Positions 43,417-54,268 of a DNA stretch of 64,000 nt are shown here, piece after piece. How positions within the stretch are numbered: the stretch's first letter is position 1; each line of letters starts with the position of its first letter. This DNA is from Pseudogymnoascus destructans (Eukaryota; Ascomycota; Leotiomycetes; Thelebolales; Thelebolaceae): contig NW_020167528.1 in assembly GCF_001641265.1 (NCBI RefSeq), forward strand, positions 806,001-870,000, read 5' to 3'. The notes under the pieces were generated by a model. The model saw only the letters and a program-made list of their open reading frames with translations. It made no database searches and was not told the DNA's origin. A program made the translations under genes and the position numbers.

Positions 43417-44157
43417 TCATCCCTCGACGTCAGAAAACCACTTGTGCGCCAGCGCCCCTCGAGTAGTGATCCTCATAGCAGGATCAAAACTCGTCATCCC
43501 CCCAACCAAATCCTTGAAGTCTTGATCGAATCCCGGCTTCTCACCCTTCCAGAGACGGAAAGGCTCGCGAGGGTTCTGGACGTTAAACCCGCTGCGGACG
43601 ACGGTGAAAATCTCACACCAATGGCTTTCGGGGTCGAGATGGCTCAGTAGAGCATCAAACGTGCCAGGTTCCCAATAGGAGAGTTGCCGTTCTAAAATGA
43701 TAGAAAGAGGTTCCATGTCAGGGTCTTCTAGCTCTTCGGTAGAGGGAGCGAAAATGACAGCGCGTAGGATGACGTATATACACTGAGAGGAAATATTAAT
43801 ATCAACACTGATAGTCTGGGAGAAGAGCGCGGGGGGTAGCTGTAGCAAACTTACCACTATCCCAAACGAAAATATGACAGAAGATAAATTTACAGGGCCT
43901 TGGGCATGAGCCTCAGGGCTGCGCCAGAGCTGGTTTCCAACTTGGGATCCCATGATGGCACTGCCCGGGGGCACATACGCCGCATCCTCCAAGTCGGCGA
44001 GCTGGACGCTCTTTATAACAATACCTTCAGAGCAACTGCCAGCAATCGAATGAGGGCCTACAGTACCAGCGGGTAGAAGACGATACCACAATTGTGACTC
44101 CTCTCTCACAAGACCGCCAACAAAAATGTCAGACCGTATCACAGGGAGAATGAGCAT
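43417..44157 (-). pseudogene. Protein-kinase-like C-lobe fragment
   Basis: Exons on -: 44157-43855 and 43782-43417, with a 72-nt intron (GTAAGT..CTCAG); splicing joins IFSFGIV to CIYVILRAVIF. About 222 residues. Kinase C-lobe landmarks: LADLEDA in the DFG position, GNQLWRSPEAHAQG (APE region), SSVIFSFGIV (where the usual Asp of subdomain IX is Val) and DPAMRITTRGALAHKWF at the end. The ATP-binding N-lobe and the HRD catalytic loop are missing. The frame starts only 107 bp from the breakpoint of the rearranged transposon at 44264, which may have removed the 5' part. Catalysis is not possible. Confidence 0.65.
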
Positions 44158-44263
44158 GATGAGGAAGACGCGGACGTGCGAACTAAGAAGCTAGATATAT
44201 GGGTTGTAGGCGAAGAATCCTCGATGTTTTAAAAATATTGATGTTAAGCACATGCAGATGACA

Positions 44264-46651
44264 TTTCGATAGAGAGAAGACAGCCTATGTTGAAGCTAAT
44301 GCCTCAGATTTTATTTCCTCAGGGGTACTGTCACAGAAAGATGACAAGGGAATCCTACATCCAGTTGCATTCTTCTCGAAAAAGATGGCACCTGCAGAAT
44401 GCAATTACGAAATCTATGACAAGGAGTTACTCGCCATCATCAGATGCTTCGAAGCATGGAGACCAGAAGTCGAGGGCACAGCAATGCCAGTCCAAGTTTT
44501 ATCAGATCACAAGAGTCTTGAATACTTCATGACAACAAAGAAGCTTACTCGAAGGCAAGCTCGATGGGCTGAGTTTCTGTCAAGTTTAACTTTCAAATTA
44601 TATATCGACCTGGGAAACAGAACGGAAAAGCAGATGCATTAACTCGAAGACCAGGAGATAGACCAGAAGGGAACGAAGAAGATGACTGCCAAAAACAACA
44701 ACTTCAAACCCTGCTACCACTCAAGAGACTCCATCCAGACCTCCAAGAGATAAAGAAATTTGAAGATGCTAAGGTGAATCAAGACATCCAACTCGCGCCA
44801 GTCCACCTACAGGAAGCAAGTATTCTAGACAAAATCCAAACTGCACAACTTCAAGACAGCTTATGCAAAGACACTATTCAGAAGCTTCAGAATGGAGAAC
44901 GAAACAGTCCAGACATAGCTCTAGCATATTGCGAGGTGAAGGAAGGGCTCTTATATTATCATAATAGAGTCTGGGTTCCAGAAAGTGCTCATGTCGAACT
45001 CTTACAAGAAATTCATGACCAACCAGCAATGGGACACCCTGGCATTGGGAAGATGATTCGGGTCATCAAAAGACAGTATTACTGGCCCCGGATGGATAAG
45101 ACAATTATACAATACATCAAGAACTGCCATATCTGCAAAAGATCAAAACCTACAAGAGATGCTTATAATGGACTTCTTCAACCAATCCCTGTTGGCAGCC
45201 AGCCATGGCAGGAAATATCACTCGACTTTATTACAGGATTGCCATTGTGTGAAGGAAACAATGCTATCCTTGTCGTAGCATGCCGACTTACAAAAGAACG
45301 CCATTTTATCCCATGCTTTGCAGTCCAAGAAGGCACAACTGCAGAAGCAACAGCACAGCTACTCCTTCGACATGTATGGAAACACCATGGTTTACCAAAT
45401 TCGATCATCTCAGACAGAGGCCCCCAGTTTGTGGCTGCAGTGTGGAAAATCCTCTGCAAAGTTTGGAAAGTTATAACAAAATTGTCTACTGCCTTCCATC
45501 CAGAAACGGATGGGCAAACTGAGAGGTTCAATGCAGAACTTGAACGATATTTACGAGCTCATGTTAACTATCTCCAAGACAACTGGGTCAAATATCTTTG
45601 CATGGCAGAATTTGCAGCAAATGCTCTACCTTCAGACTCTACAAAAATCAGCCCATTCTTTGCAAATAAGGGCTTCGAGCCAAGAATGAGTTTTGATATT
45701 AAGAACAGCAAGTTCCAAATAGCGCCACAGTAACACAAGGATATGATACAAAGCATGAAAGATATTTGGGAGTTTCTGCAAGACCAAATCGCACTCTCGC
45801 AAACTCACATGGAGACATTCGCAAATCAACGCAGGAAAGCTGCACCAAGATATCAGGTTGGAGATCAAGTATGGCTATCTACACGAAATATCAGGACTCA
45901 GAGGCCATCGAAGAAACTCGATCACAAGCAAGTTGGTCCGTATAAGATTCTCGAACAAATTGGGCAAGTGGCATATCGATTAGAGCTACCACCAAGCATG
46001 AAGATACATCCTGTCTTTCACAGCAACCTCTTACGACTTGACTCAGATGATGCTTTACAAGGCCAGCACCATGAACCACCCCTGCCAATCGTTATAGAAG
46101 ATGAAGAAATCCTAGATTCTAAATTCCTACGGAAGAAGCTGTTCTATATGGCAGCATGGAAGAACCACCCACCAGACAACACTTGGTATCCTGCTACAAA
46201 CTTCAACAATGCACCTGAACTCACACAAGCTTTCCCACTGAAAATACCCACAGAAGCCACAATGATCTTACTCTTGATCAGGAGATCAATCTTAGTAATG
46301 GGGGGGGGTAGTGTTACAATTATAGCTTACAGCTTGTTACAGTTGTTATGGTTGTTACGGTTGTTACGGTTGTTACAGTTGTTACAGTTGTTACAGTTGT
46401 TACAGTTGTTACGGTTGTTACGGTTGTTACGGTTGTTACGGTTGTTACGGTTGTTACAGTTGTTACAGTTGTTACAGTTGTTACAGTTGTTACAGGTGCA
46501 CCTTAGCCACCAAGGCTACAACCAAGTGGACAACTGTATATTACAAGGAATAGCCTCACCTTCCTTCCTTCTTCTTCTTCTTCTCTCTTTAGATTTAATT
46601 TAGCTTATTATTCTCCGGACTGGCTTCTTGACCTCCGTGACCATCGTAACA
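44264..46651 (+). mobile_element. Ty3/gypsy 3' half: RNase H, integrase, chromodomain, LTR
   Basis: Begins inside pol at REKTAYVEANASDF (RNase H start), then AFFSKKM, YDKELLAI, and a KADALTRR-equivalent near 44630. Integrase follows from about 44774: the H-H-C-C zinc site (HDQPAMGHPG, CHICKRSKP), LDFITGLP (first catalytic Asp), IISDRGPQF (second Asp) and FHPETDGQTERFN (Glu). A TAA at 45731 replaces a Gln codon. The C-terminus at 45743-46250 holds GPYKILEQIG, YRLELPP and a chromodomain-like end. An eight-G polypurine tract at 46301-46308 sits directly before the 3' LTR. This is the other half of the fragment at 47245-50482. Confidence 0.9.
46312..46651 (+). repeat. Family-A LTR (3' LTR) with 18 x 9-bp array
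   Basis: Starts TGTTACAATTATAGC and ends ATCGTAACA, the TG..CA ends of an LTR. Positions 46334-46495 are exactly 18 copies of TTGTTACRG. The rest matches the LTR at 50238-50482 on the other strand. The base following (GTAAT) compares with ATAAT beside the other LTR, consistent with a 5-bp target duplication carrying one G-to-A change. Confidence 0.9.
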
Positions 46652-47244
46652 GTAATAGTGTATCTCTATACTACAGCTTCGAAAATATCTTCATCTCTGT
46701 CAACTATCTCTTTATCTATAGGGTTGAGAGAATCTGCAATTGGCATGACATCTCCTAGTAGCCTTGCAATTTCCATTCCCAGTTCCTCGACCTTAGCAGT
46801 ATTATCTTAACGCATATCCATATTTTCTGGTTTTTTTATAAGAGTCGATCGCCACCAACACTTCTGGATTTTTGGTGCTTTAAGTGCTTCCTACGTAAGT
46901 CGACTCCACTATATCGCCTTTAGAATATTAACTGTTTTATTAGGGTTCTTATTAGCCTCGAGCTGGCATAACATTACTTAATCCATTGTTTTCAATACCT
47001 AAGTTTGAAGCTTGCAATTATTCCCTAATCGAGAGGTTGCTAATTAGATGTCGTATTTGGTAGAAGCTAAGCAATTCGAACATTCAACAAACCTTGTAAT
47101 CTACTAACAAGTTCAACTCCGACTTCATGTCTAGAGAAGTTATCAAGTAATAACAGTATCTTGCGATGCTTCATTTTCTCATTTAACCAGTCTAGGTATT
47201 CTTTCATAATTAGCCCTGTCGTCCATTTTGTCTCGTTGTATCGA
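46652..47244 (-). mobile_element. Tigger/pogo transposase fragment, inverted with the gypsy half
   Basis: On -, from 47244: YNETKWTTGLIMKEYLDWL, then KILLLLDNFSRHEV (catalytic Asp) and QGLLNVRIA, followed after a TAG by LLPNTTSN-QPLD-GII, all hallmarks of the DDE_1 Tigger/pogo core. The rest is decayed. Its C-terminal continuation lies at 50483-50712 on +. It is truncated on the 5' side at the rearrangement breakpoint. Confidence 0.8.
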
Positions 47245-47702
47245 TATTGAAAGACTGGGGCTTCTGTGACAGTCTTTTTCAGAAGTGTGAATGCTTCCTG
47301 ACATGCTTCTGTCCATTCGAAGACATGGTCTTTTTTCGTTAAGTTGACGAGTGGTTTCATGATGTTTGAATAGTTCTTGATAAACCTTCGATAGAACACA
47401 CAGAATCCGATAAAAGCTTGCGTGTCCCGTAATGATTTTGGTGCTTTCCAATTGAGTATAGTGTTCACCTTTCCAGGATCCATGCGAATTCCATTAACTC
47501 CAATGATGAGTCCTAAGAATTTTGTCTCTTGAATGAAGAATTCGCATTTTGCTATATCTGCTTGTAGTCCTGCTTCTCGAAGCTTTTGTAGAACCATTTT
47601 GACATGCGTAACATGTTCCTCCTTACTTGTGCTATAGACAAGAAGATCGTCCATGTATGCAGTGACGAATTTGTTTATGTATTCCATTAATGTTTCATTC
47701 AT
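47067..47702 (-). pseudogene. Chimeric open frame: gypsy RT joined to Tigger transposase
   Basis: 211 codons stay open across a breakpoint. Residues 1-152 are reverse transcriptase: AYMDDLLVYS (catalytic YMDD), KCEFFIQETKFLGLIIG and FCVFYRRFIKNYS up to TEAPVFQY. Residues 153-211 are the Tigger segment starting RYNETKW. The fusion was made by the inversion and is in frame by chance or by selection; there is no evidence of expression. It is preceded in frame by a TAT/TGA break from the upstream RT segment at 47706-48068. Confidence 0.85.
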
Positions 47703-49374
47703 ATATCATTGGAATGTTGCTGGGCCATTCATACATCCAAATGGGAGAACTTTGTATTTGTATGATCCAAATCGAGTTTTGAATGCTGTCAGATCTTCAT
47801 CCTCCTCTGTCTGCATGCGAATTTGATTAAAGGCATGTCTAATATCAATCTTTGTAAGATATTTGGCACCCGTGATTTGAGCCAATGTTTCATCAATGAG
47901 GGGAAGTGGGTATGAGTCTTTCCTTGTGATCACATTTAGTTTGCGATAGTCTATGCAAAATCGAAGTCCACCTCCTGGTTTGCGTACAAATAACACAGGT
48001 GAGGCAAATGGTGCTTTGCTAGCTTCGATGAATCCTTTGGTAAGATTGTCCTCCACGTATTTCTTCACAAGATCAAGCTCTTCTCAAGACATGTTATAGA
48101 GTGGTGCATGCCCTAGTTTCGAGTTCCCTTCTAACACAATGTGATGATCTGCATATCTGTGAGGCGGGAGCTTGTCTGCAGCCTGTTTTGAGAACACATC
48201 GAGATATTTATGGAACTCCTTTGGGAGGATCAGTTTTGGGTTAATTTCTTTCGTTTCCTCCTTTGCTTGTTCAGCGAGTATATCTTTAAATGATACTGCA
48301 AAAACCTTAGCTCCTTTCTGCTTCTGAAGCATATTGAATGGTGCAGCTCCAATCATTGTAACTTTGTTCTTATTCTTATAATGAGGTTGGAGGGCTGGCT
48401 TCGGAGCTTCTTTATCTTGTATTTCCTTCTCAGCTTGGGGACTTGTAGTTTTCACTTTTAAAGTGTCTGTTGGTGTAGTGTGCTGGCAGTGACCCTTTGT
48501 AAAGATGACTTGGTCGTTTACCATATTGAGTGTGACTCCATGCTGCTTCATCCAAGCTTTCCCAAGAATGATAGAATGTTTCCCAAGAGTAGTAATGAAT
48601 AGAGGGCATAGACTTTCAACGTGATCTCCAATTTGTAGTCGAGGGTATATAGCATGCGTAACTGTAGGTGCTGCAACTCCATTAAATCCTTCAATGTTCT
48701 TTGGTTTTATAAGTTGGATAGGAGAGATGTTCTCAATTTCACAAATTCGTTTTGCGTCAACAGCATTCACAAAGCTTCCACCTGTTGCACCGCTATCCAT
48801 TAAGGCTTGCATGACAATTTGATTCCTTCCTATTCTGCAGGTAGCTAAGAATGGAGTGTCATAGTCGAAATGGGATAATGATGAGGCAGAGGAGGCAATT
48901 CTTGCTGTAGAACCTCTAGCGACGTCTTTTCTAGAGGCTATTCTTTTCCCGACTCATACTGGGTAGGATCCTCAGTATCAGAGATCTCATTGAGTCTGCC
49001 TTTCTGTTTCTGAGGGCAGTCATGAGCACGATGGCCGCTTTCGTGGCAATGGAAGCATTTGCCAAGCTTCATGAGCGATTCTTTCTCAGGATCTTGGTGG
49101 GGAGAGCGGTAGAGCTTCTTCTGTGGTGCCACTATTTCAACAGCAGTACTAGCAGTAGGGCTCTGGCCACTCTGCTTCTGGTAGGCGAACAGCTGTGGCT
49201 TCATTCTCTTCTCCTTTTCTTGAATTCTCTGTAGGTTTTGGTCCACAAGCATGCATTTCTTCGCGAATTCATGTAGGGTGGTAGCTCCCACTTCTGCAAC
49301 AAGGGCTTTCTGCATGCCTTGGTTGATTTTAAATCGGAGATCGTCAAGCAAGGTCTCTTCTGAGTAGTCAAGTG

Positions 49375-49847
49375 TTACGACGGAACAAGAAGGCTGGCCA
49401 ACTACAGGACAGGAAGGAGGGAGGTCGCATGAGACCGGCCCTGGTACCTGGAGGGGCAGCGGGGAATAGTAGTTCCGAAAGTATCACGTGACGGACTCGC
49501 AGGATGATGAGAAGAGTCCTAAGAGTCCAGGACTCCGAGGACTCGAGTGAGTTCCCAGGAGTCCACTAGGCACGTGATGGACTCGCAGGATGATGAGAAG
49601 AGTCCTAAGAGTCCAGGACTCTGAGGACTCGAGTGAGTTCCCAAGAGTCCACTAGGCACGACGCCACTATATAAGTAGATAGTATTTCCTTAGATAGGAG
49701 CTTCGTGCTCAACTCAATACAGTATTTGTTATATACTAGTAACGTGTTACTTGAAGCCTTTGTGTCTGATCCCCTGCCTCCTCTGATAAGTAAACCTTTA
49801 CGCAAGAGAACCTCTGTGTCTTCTATCGTTTAGAAGTCAGCGTTACA
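49375..49847. repeat. Family-B solo LTR with TSD, inserted in gag
   Basis: A 473-bp LTR starting TGTTACGACGG and ending AGCGTTACA, with a perfect 5-bp target duplication TCAAG at 49370-49374 and 49848-49852. It contains a tandem duplication of about 107 bp (units from CACGTGAYGGACTCGCAGG to GAGTCCACTAGG) and a CTATATAAGTAG TATA-type promoter near 49667. Removing it restores the gag frame, so it arrived after the gypsy element. Confidence 0.93.
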
Positions 49848-50237
49848 TCAAGCTCTGCAGTGAGTCTCTGGAATTCAGCCCATAATGTTGTAAAGGTATT
49901 CTTGCCTTGGTATAACTTGTGATACTCAGTTTGTGCAGTGTGTCTCCTATCGGGGTCGCTAAACACTTTCTCAAGGAGTTGGAGGGTTTCTTCTGCTGAC
50001 TGAAGCATGTTTGGTGAGGTAATGCGAAGCCTTGGGTTCACATGGCGAACTGCGAGTCCTCCTAGTCTGCTTTGGAGATAACTCATCTGCATCTTGTCAT
50101 TTGGGAAGTGGTCGATGTTGGCTTCCAGCTTGAGTCGGATCTTCACAACCCAGTCTTCAAAAGCTGGTTCAATCCCATCCATAAGAATAGGAGGATCCGG
50201 GGCTCAGAGAGCAAAAGAAAGGTGAGATTCAATCTTA

Positions 50238-50482
50238 TGTTACGATGGTCACGGAGGTCAAGAAGCCAGTCCGGAGAATAATAAGCTAGATAGAATCTAA
50301 AGAGAGAAGAAGAAGAAGAAGGAAGGAAGGTGAGGCTATTCCTTGTAATATACAGTTGTCCGCTTAGCAGTTGTAGCCTTGGTGGCTAAGGCTGCACCTG
50401 TAACAACCGTAACAACCGTAACAACCGTAACAACTGTAACAACTGTAACAACCGTAACAAGCTGTAAGCTATAATCATAACA
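50238..50482 (-). repeat. Family-A LTR (5' LTR) with 7 x 9-bp array
   Basis: Complement of the LTR at 46312-46651 over its unique parts, with TGTTA..GTAACA ends. The internal TTGTTACRG array has only 7 units (50397-50459) compared with 18 in the other LTR. Confidence 0.9.
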
Positions 50483-50712
50483 ATTATAGAGGAGGATGGG
50501 ATTGCAGACAGGGACGAGGAAGGGGAAGGGGAAGGGGAAGAGATACGACCATCACTTGCGGAAGCAAGCTAGGCGCTGAATACCCTTCAATTATTTGCTT
50601 CCCTCACTAAAGATGGAGGTTGGATTTTAGTAATAAAGGCATTAGAACAGATTAGTAAGGATATCTTGCAAGAGAAAGTCGTGAAGAGTACCTAACGTTT
50701 ACTAGATGGCTG
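50483..50712 (+). mobile_element. C-terminal remnant of the Tigger element
   Basis: On + one frame reads an acidic run, then IRPSLAEAS-ALNTLQLFASL, LVIKALEQISKDILQEKVVKST and a short tail. This matches the C-terminus of Tigger/jerky-type transposases, which end in a leucine-rich helix and a KQTTLDSFF-like tail. It continues the fragment at 46652-47244 once the gypsy element and the inversion are removed. Confidence 0.55.
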
Positions 50713-51900
50713 GGTGTCAAAGTAGCATACAAAAAAAAATTACATATATTCCTTAGATTTCTGTGAACCTCCACATAAGGATATCCTCACTATAAGGATG
50801 CCACGCCTAGTGCTTAGAACTTGTTTTGCTTAATGACAGATAATGATATTAAACACTAGCACACCTACTAGACAAGCTAAACAGTAGTGTATGGGGTGTT
50901 GAACTGTGTACACGTATTTGCGCCTCATAGCTGCTACCCTCATAGCTGCTACGTAGCCATTAAGATGCCTCCTCCTGATTCATTTGACTCTTCGCCCTGC
51001 CAAGTTTGTGTCAAATGTAGTTGCTAGCGGCCCGATTCTGACTTCTGTCCTCGCCTTTAGGGCGGCCGTTATACTACTTGCACCACCTGTTCAGTTTGTT
51101 CATAGTACCCCTTTCTTATATGTAGCAGTCTATAACGTTCGCTAGGAGTTGGCCACAGCTGCTCACGTCTCTCACAATGCATTACAGGCCCTTAGGGGAT
51201 CCGCATTAAATGCTCCTTGACTCACTCGATCTATTTCAGGACGGCCTGCCCCTAATGTCCTCATAAACCCATGGCCTGCTCGACAGGTCCGGTCTGCCAT
51301 AGATTTACAGGAGGTTGTTACAGTTCACCAACCTAAACCTTGATTCTACAATACTACAGCATCTACATGTTGAGTTAATGGAGTATAATCTGCTAATTTA
51401 GCGATATGCAACGGCCTGCGAGCATCTATAGCAGCAAGAGCAACATCCTAGTCCATTTACCTTACTTTGGAATCCAGCTGCACAGTTGGTTCTTAAGTCA
51501 GGTGCTAATAGGCAGCGTAAGAACCTCCCTACTACAGAGGAGATAGGGGTGTTGATTCCTAATAACTAGAATGAGAAGAGCTGCTAAGATATTGTTCTAG
51601 CAGTCTGTGGAGTTAATAGACAGATGAGCTCACACATGTCCGTTATTAGCCTAACGCTCCTGTTGGTACTAGAGTCGATTTCAGCTGTTGCAGTACTACT
51701 CGCCTCTTTCTTGGCCTTCCCACCCCCAAATACGGAGAAGCGCATGCTGTAACTTGAAGGGTACAAACTTTTTTACTGGACTGCCACGAACATGATGTAA
51801 CGGGTGCCGCCGTTACAGTACATGTGGTATATAAAGCGTGTTACGCGTATTCCGGGCGAGCCGGAATACTGTAGTCTTTTTGGCTCAGTGGGATGTAGCG
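50713..51900 (+). mobile_element. RIP-decayed Helitron-like coding remnant
   Basis: One decayed + frame (about 50960-51110) has a Cys-rich start (PCQVCVKCS and RYTTCTTCSVC). A second, 51310-51600, reads LDSTILQHLHVELMEYNLLI-RYATACEHL, NPAAQLVLKSGANRQRKNLPTTEEIGVLIP and DIVLAV. The NLPT-EE---LIP-DIVL order resembles the Helitron N-terminal helicase-like region. Stops are mainly TAG. A hairpin ATTCCGG-N5-CCGGAAT lies at 51849-51867. No Rep HUH motif or helicase motif is visible, so the class is tentative. Confidence 0.5.
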
Positions 51901-51959
51901 CGAGCGTAACCGTACATCATTACACATGACCCCTGTAGACTATTTGTTCCAAAACAACC

Positions 51960-52860
51960 TCACTGTCCCCTTTTCGTGAAAGAGGCGTTGACCTTAGCTG
52001 AAAAGCTTTTTTTTTGTTTCCGAACTCCTCGGAGCATTCTCCGAACTTTTTGTTTCCTTCTTTCCAATGTAGCCGAGAGGCAAATATCCCTCGTTAAGTT
52101 ATCACTTTCCTCTACTTTCACTACGGTCCATAACACCTCGGTCGCCAGATCGCCATGGTGGGATAATATATTTCGGAATGCCTTCTCCTTCAGTAGCACA
52201 GGGGCATTTTTTACGATGATCTTCATAATACCGTTGCGGATTGGCCTGCGGTAAAGTTCGCAGATTTGAGAACCATAAACAGTTTTATGCTTTTCGCAAG
52301 GCTTGGTGTTTTCCACAGCCTCGCTGCAATCTCTTCAAATTTCTTTGCTGCATGCTCCATGAGGGCATTCAAGTGGTGATGGTCAGCAATAACGAAGCTC
52401 GATATTCACACGCAGCGCGTCTCTATTCCAAAGTGGCCGGCCAGGTTCTTACGGGGGGATCAAGTATGTCAGAAATCTCACCTTTCCATGACTCAGTTTC
52501 GATCTTTGTTCTGTGTGGAAGGTTGGTAGCCGCGTGGTTCTGTTCACGCTCGTCGTCATAGTCGCCTTGGTAGATGAAGCGCAACATTTTCTCCACGATC
52601 TTGGGCTGGTACTTATTGAGGTCAATCACGCCGGGGAAAGCCACCTTCTGTTTCAAGTAGATCACCTTCTATGAGATAGAACGCTTGCCTCAGAACACTT
52701 ATCAACCATTTTTTCGAGGGTATATGGCGCTGTGGAAATCACAGTGCGGTGAACGTCCGCAGGTCTCTGTATTTCCCGCAATCGAGAAGGCTAAAAAATA
52801 GAATGTTAATAAATAACGCGACGTAGTAGAGTAAGGAACATATTACCTGTCCATCGTCGT
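51960..52860 (-). pseudogene. BTB/POZ-domain gene, decayed paralogue
   Basis: On -, MDSLLDCGKYRDLR (after a 62-nt GTAATA..TTTAG intron, near 52850-52760), then FPGVIDLNKYQPKIVEKMLRFIYQGDYDDE near 52600 and, in another frame, IKIIVKNAPVLLKEKAFRNILSHHGDLATEVLWTVVKVEE at 52230-52100. These match in order the BTB and BACK-like parts of the + gene at 53308-54268. Stops after the first exon, frame changes and a lost middle part show it is inactive. Confidence 0.75.
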
Positions 52861-53307
52861 GGTAGTTGATGCGAGTAGTATATTCAAGTAATGAATATTG
52901 GTTGGAGTGACGACAAACGAGGAAAGGGGAAACAAAGAAATAAGGGGGGTGTATAAAGTAATACGGAGAATAATGTAGTGTTGAGTATGATTCTGACGTG
53001 AATTTATCTCCAAGTCTTGTCCTGGACCTTTTGCAAACTTCTGCAAGGACTTCTGCATCCAGATTCCTTCCGAGACTATAGTAAATCTCGTAGTTATATA
53101 GACTCCGTTTACTCGAAGGGCGCACACAGGTTGGGAGATAGAAGGATGAAACCTAGCGGAAAAGAGTCGTTCATAATTCACTGGAAACATATTCTGCCCG
53201 TCGTTTATCCCCCACCTTGCCGAGGACCATCATAAATCCACCCCTCCATTGCAACTGCCTTCTTCAACACCTCTGCTACCAACCCTGATGCTCAGTCAAC
53301 AAGCGCC
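52861..53307. other. Divergent spacer between BTB paralogues
   Basis: Between the dead gene on - and the BTB gene on +. A + stretch at 53200-53300 is C-rich like a 5' UTR. No gene recognised. Confidence 0.45.
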
Positions 53308-54268
53308 ATGACCAACCACTCCTTCTCACCCAGAGCCCGTACATGTCTGACGGCTATCGCATCTCCCAAACTCCCAATTCTCTTCGTTCAATCCCATGAT
53401 ACCATCAAGATCAGTCAAAAGAGTCTCGACCTACATTCACCTTCTGCCCGAAGTGATTTTACTAGTGTCTCGAACTTGAAAGCCGTCGACGCAGTTATGG
53501 ACATGTGAGTGGCCTTCACTAGACAACTTCACTGTCCCTATACCAATTCTTTAATCCAGCCTCCTCGATTCAGGAAAGTACAGCGACATGCGCATTACAT
53601 GCGAGGAACAAACATGGAATGTGCATCGCTCAGTGGTCTGCGCTCATTCGCCTGTATTTGCAGCCATGATTGATGGGGGGTTCAAGGTATGATAGATCCC
53701 ACCTCTCTGTCAACTACAAAAAAAATCAGGCAAGCTCAGAAGCTAACGAATACAGGAAGCTCACAGCGGCGTCATTGACCTCCCAGCCGACAAAGCAGAC
53801 ATCGTGGAGATGATGCTCCGCTTCCTCTACCAAGGCGACTACGACGACCTGCGTTGTTCTACCGCACCAGGCGAGGATCTGGTAGAGCTTAACGCGGATG
53901 CAATGGTTGTGAATGTAGAAGTGTATGTCATAGCTGACAAGAACGGCATCCCCGCCCTAAAGGTTCTTGCCCGGCAAAAGTATGCAGAGCTTGTGGCAGA
54001 GATATGGCAGGCAGAGTCTTTCATGGATAGTGTGGAGATGGTGTTCCAGGAAACGCTGCCTGGTGATTCCCTGAGGAAGTTCGTTATCGAGACGGTGGTG
54101 TTGCACATACATACTCTAATCAGGGAGGAGTGGTTCGTGGCGATGCTGGAAGACCAAGGGGATTTCGCAGTGGAAGTATTGAAGGGAATACTAGAGCTGG
54201 GCCGAAGTATTTGGGCTGCATCTTCTAGGGGGGCAGTTAGCAAACCCCATAAGAAACTCAACAACTAG
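53308..54268 (+). CDS. BTB/POZ-domain protein
   Basis: Three exons: 53308-53504, 53560-53686 and 53756-54268, with 55- and 69-nt introns, giving about 278 residues. Splicing makes VMDILLDSGKYSDMRITCEEQTWNVHRSVVCAHSPVF, the classical BTB opening (YSD--I-C----VH--V-C--S--F). It continues with GVIDLPADKADIVEMMLRFLYQGDYDD and then NVEVYVIADKNGIPALKVLARQKY, a typical end of fungal BTB proteins. BTB proteins dimerise and often act as cullin-3 adaptors; fungi have many such short members of unknown role. The N-terminal 65 residues have no known domain. It faces away from a dead paralogue. Confidence 0.8.

Larger units (their letters stand above)
47245..50482 (-). mobile_element. Ty3/gypsy 5' half: LTR, gag, protease, reverse transcriptase
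   Basis: On -, after the LTR (50482-50238): gag (50182-49823 and 49351-48938) with a CCHC zinc knuckle in CFHCHESGHRAHDC near 49040. Protease follows at 48812 with ALMDSGATGGSF (DSG catalytic), then RT from about 48110 with FIEASKAPFASPVLFVRKPGGGLRFC, LTKIDIRHAFNQIR and YMDD. It ends mid-pol at 47245, where the RNase H of the fragment at 44264 would continue. Few stops are present, so RIP damage is light. Gag is interrupted by a solo LTR of another family. Confidence 0.9.

Noticed and set aside
49495..49660. Duplicated 100-bp block resembling a CRISPR-like or minisatellite unit
   Set aside because: It is a two-copy tandem duplication inside a solo LTR with a clean target duplication.
52739..53190. 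Two long frames on - that might be an independent gene
   Set aside because: They consist of an intron and 5' part of the decayed BTB paralogue; only the MDSLLDCGKY segment has homology.
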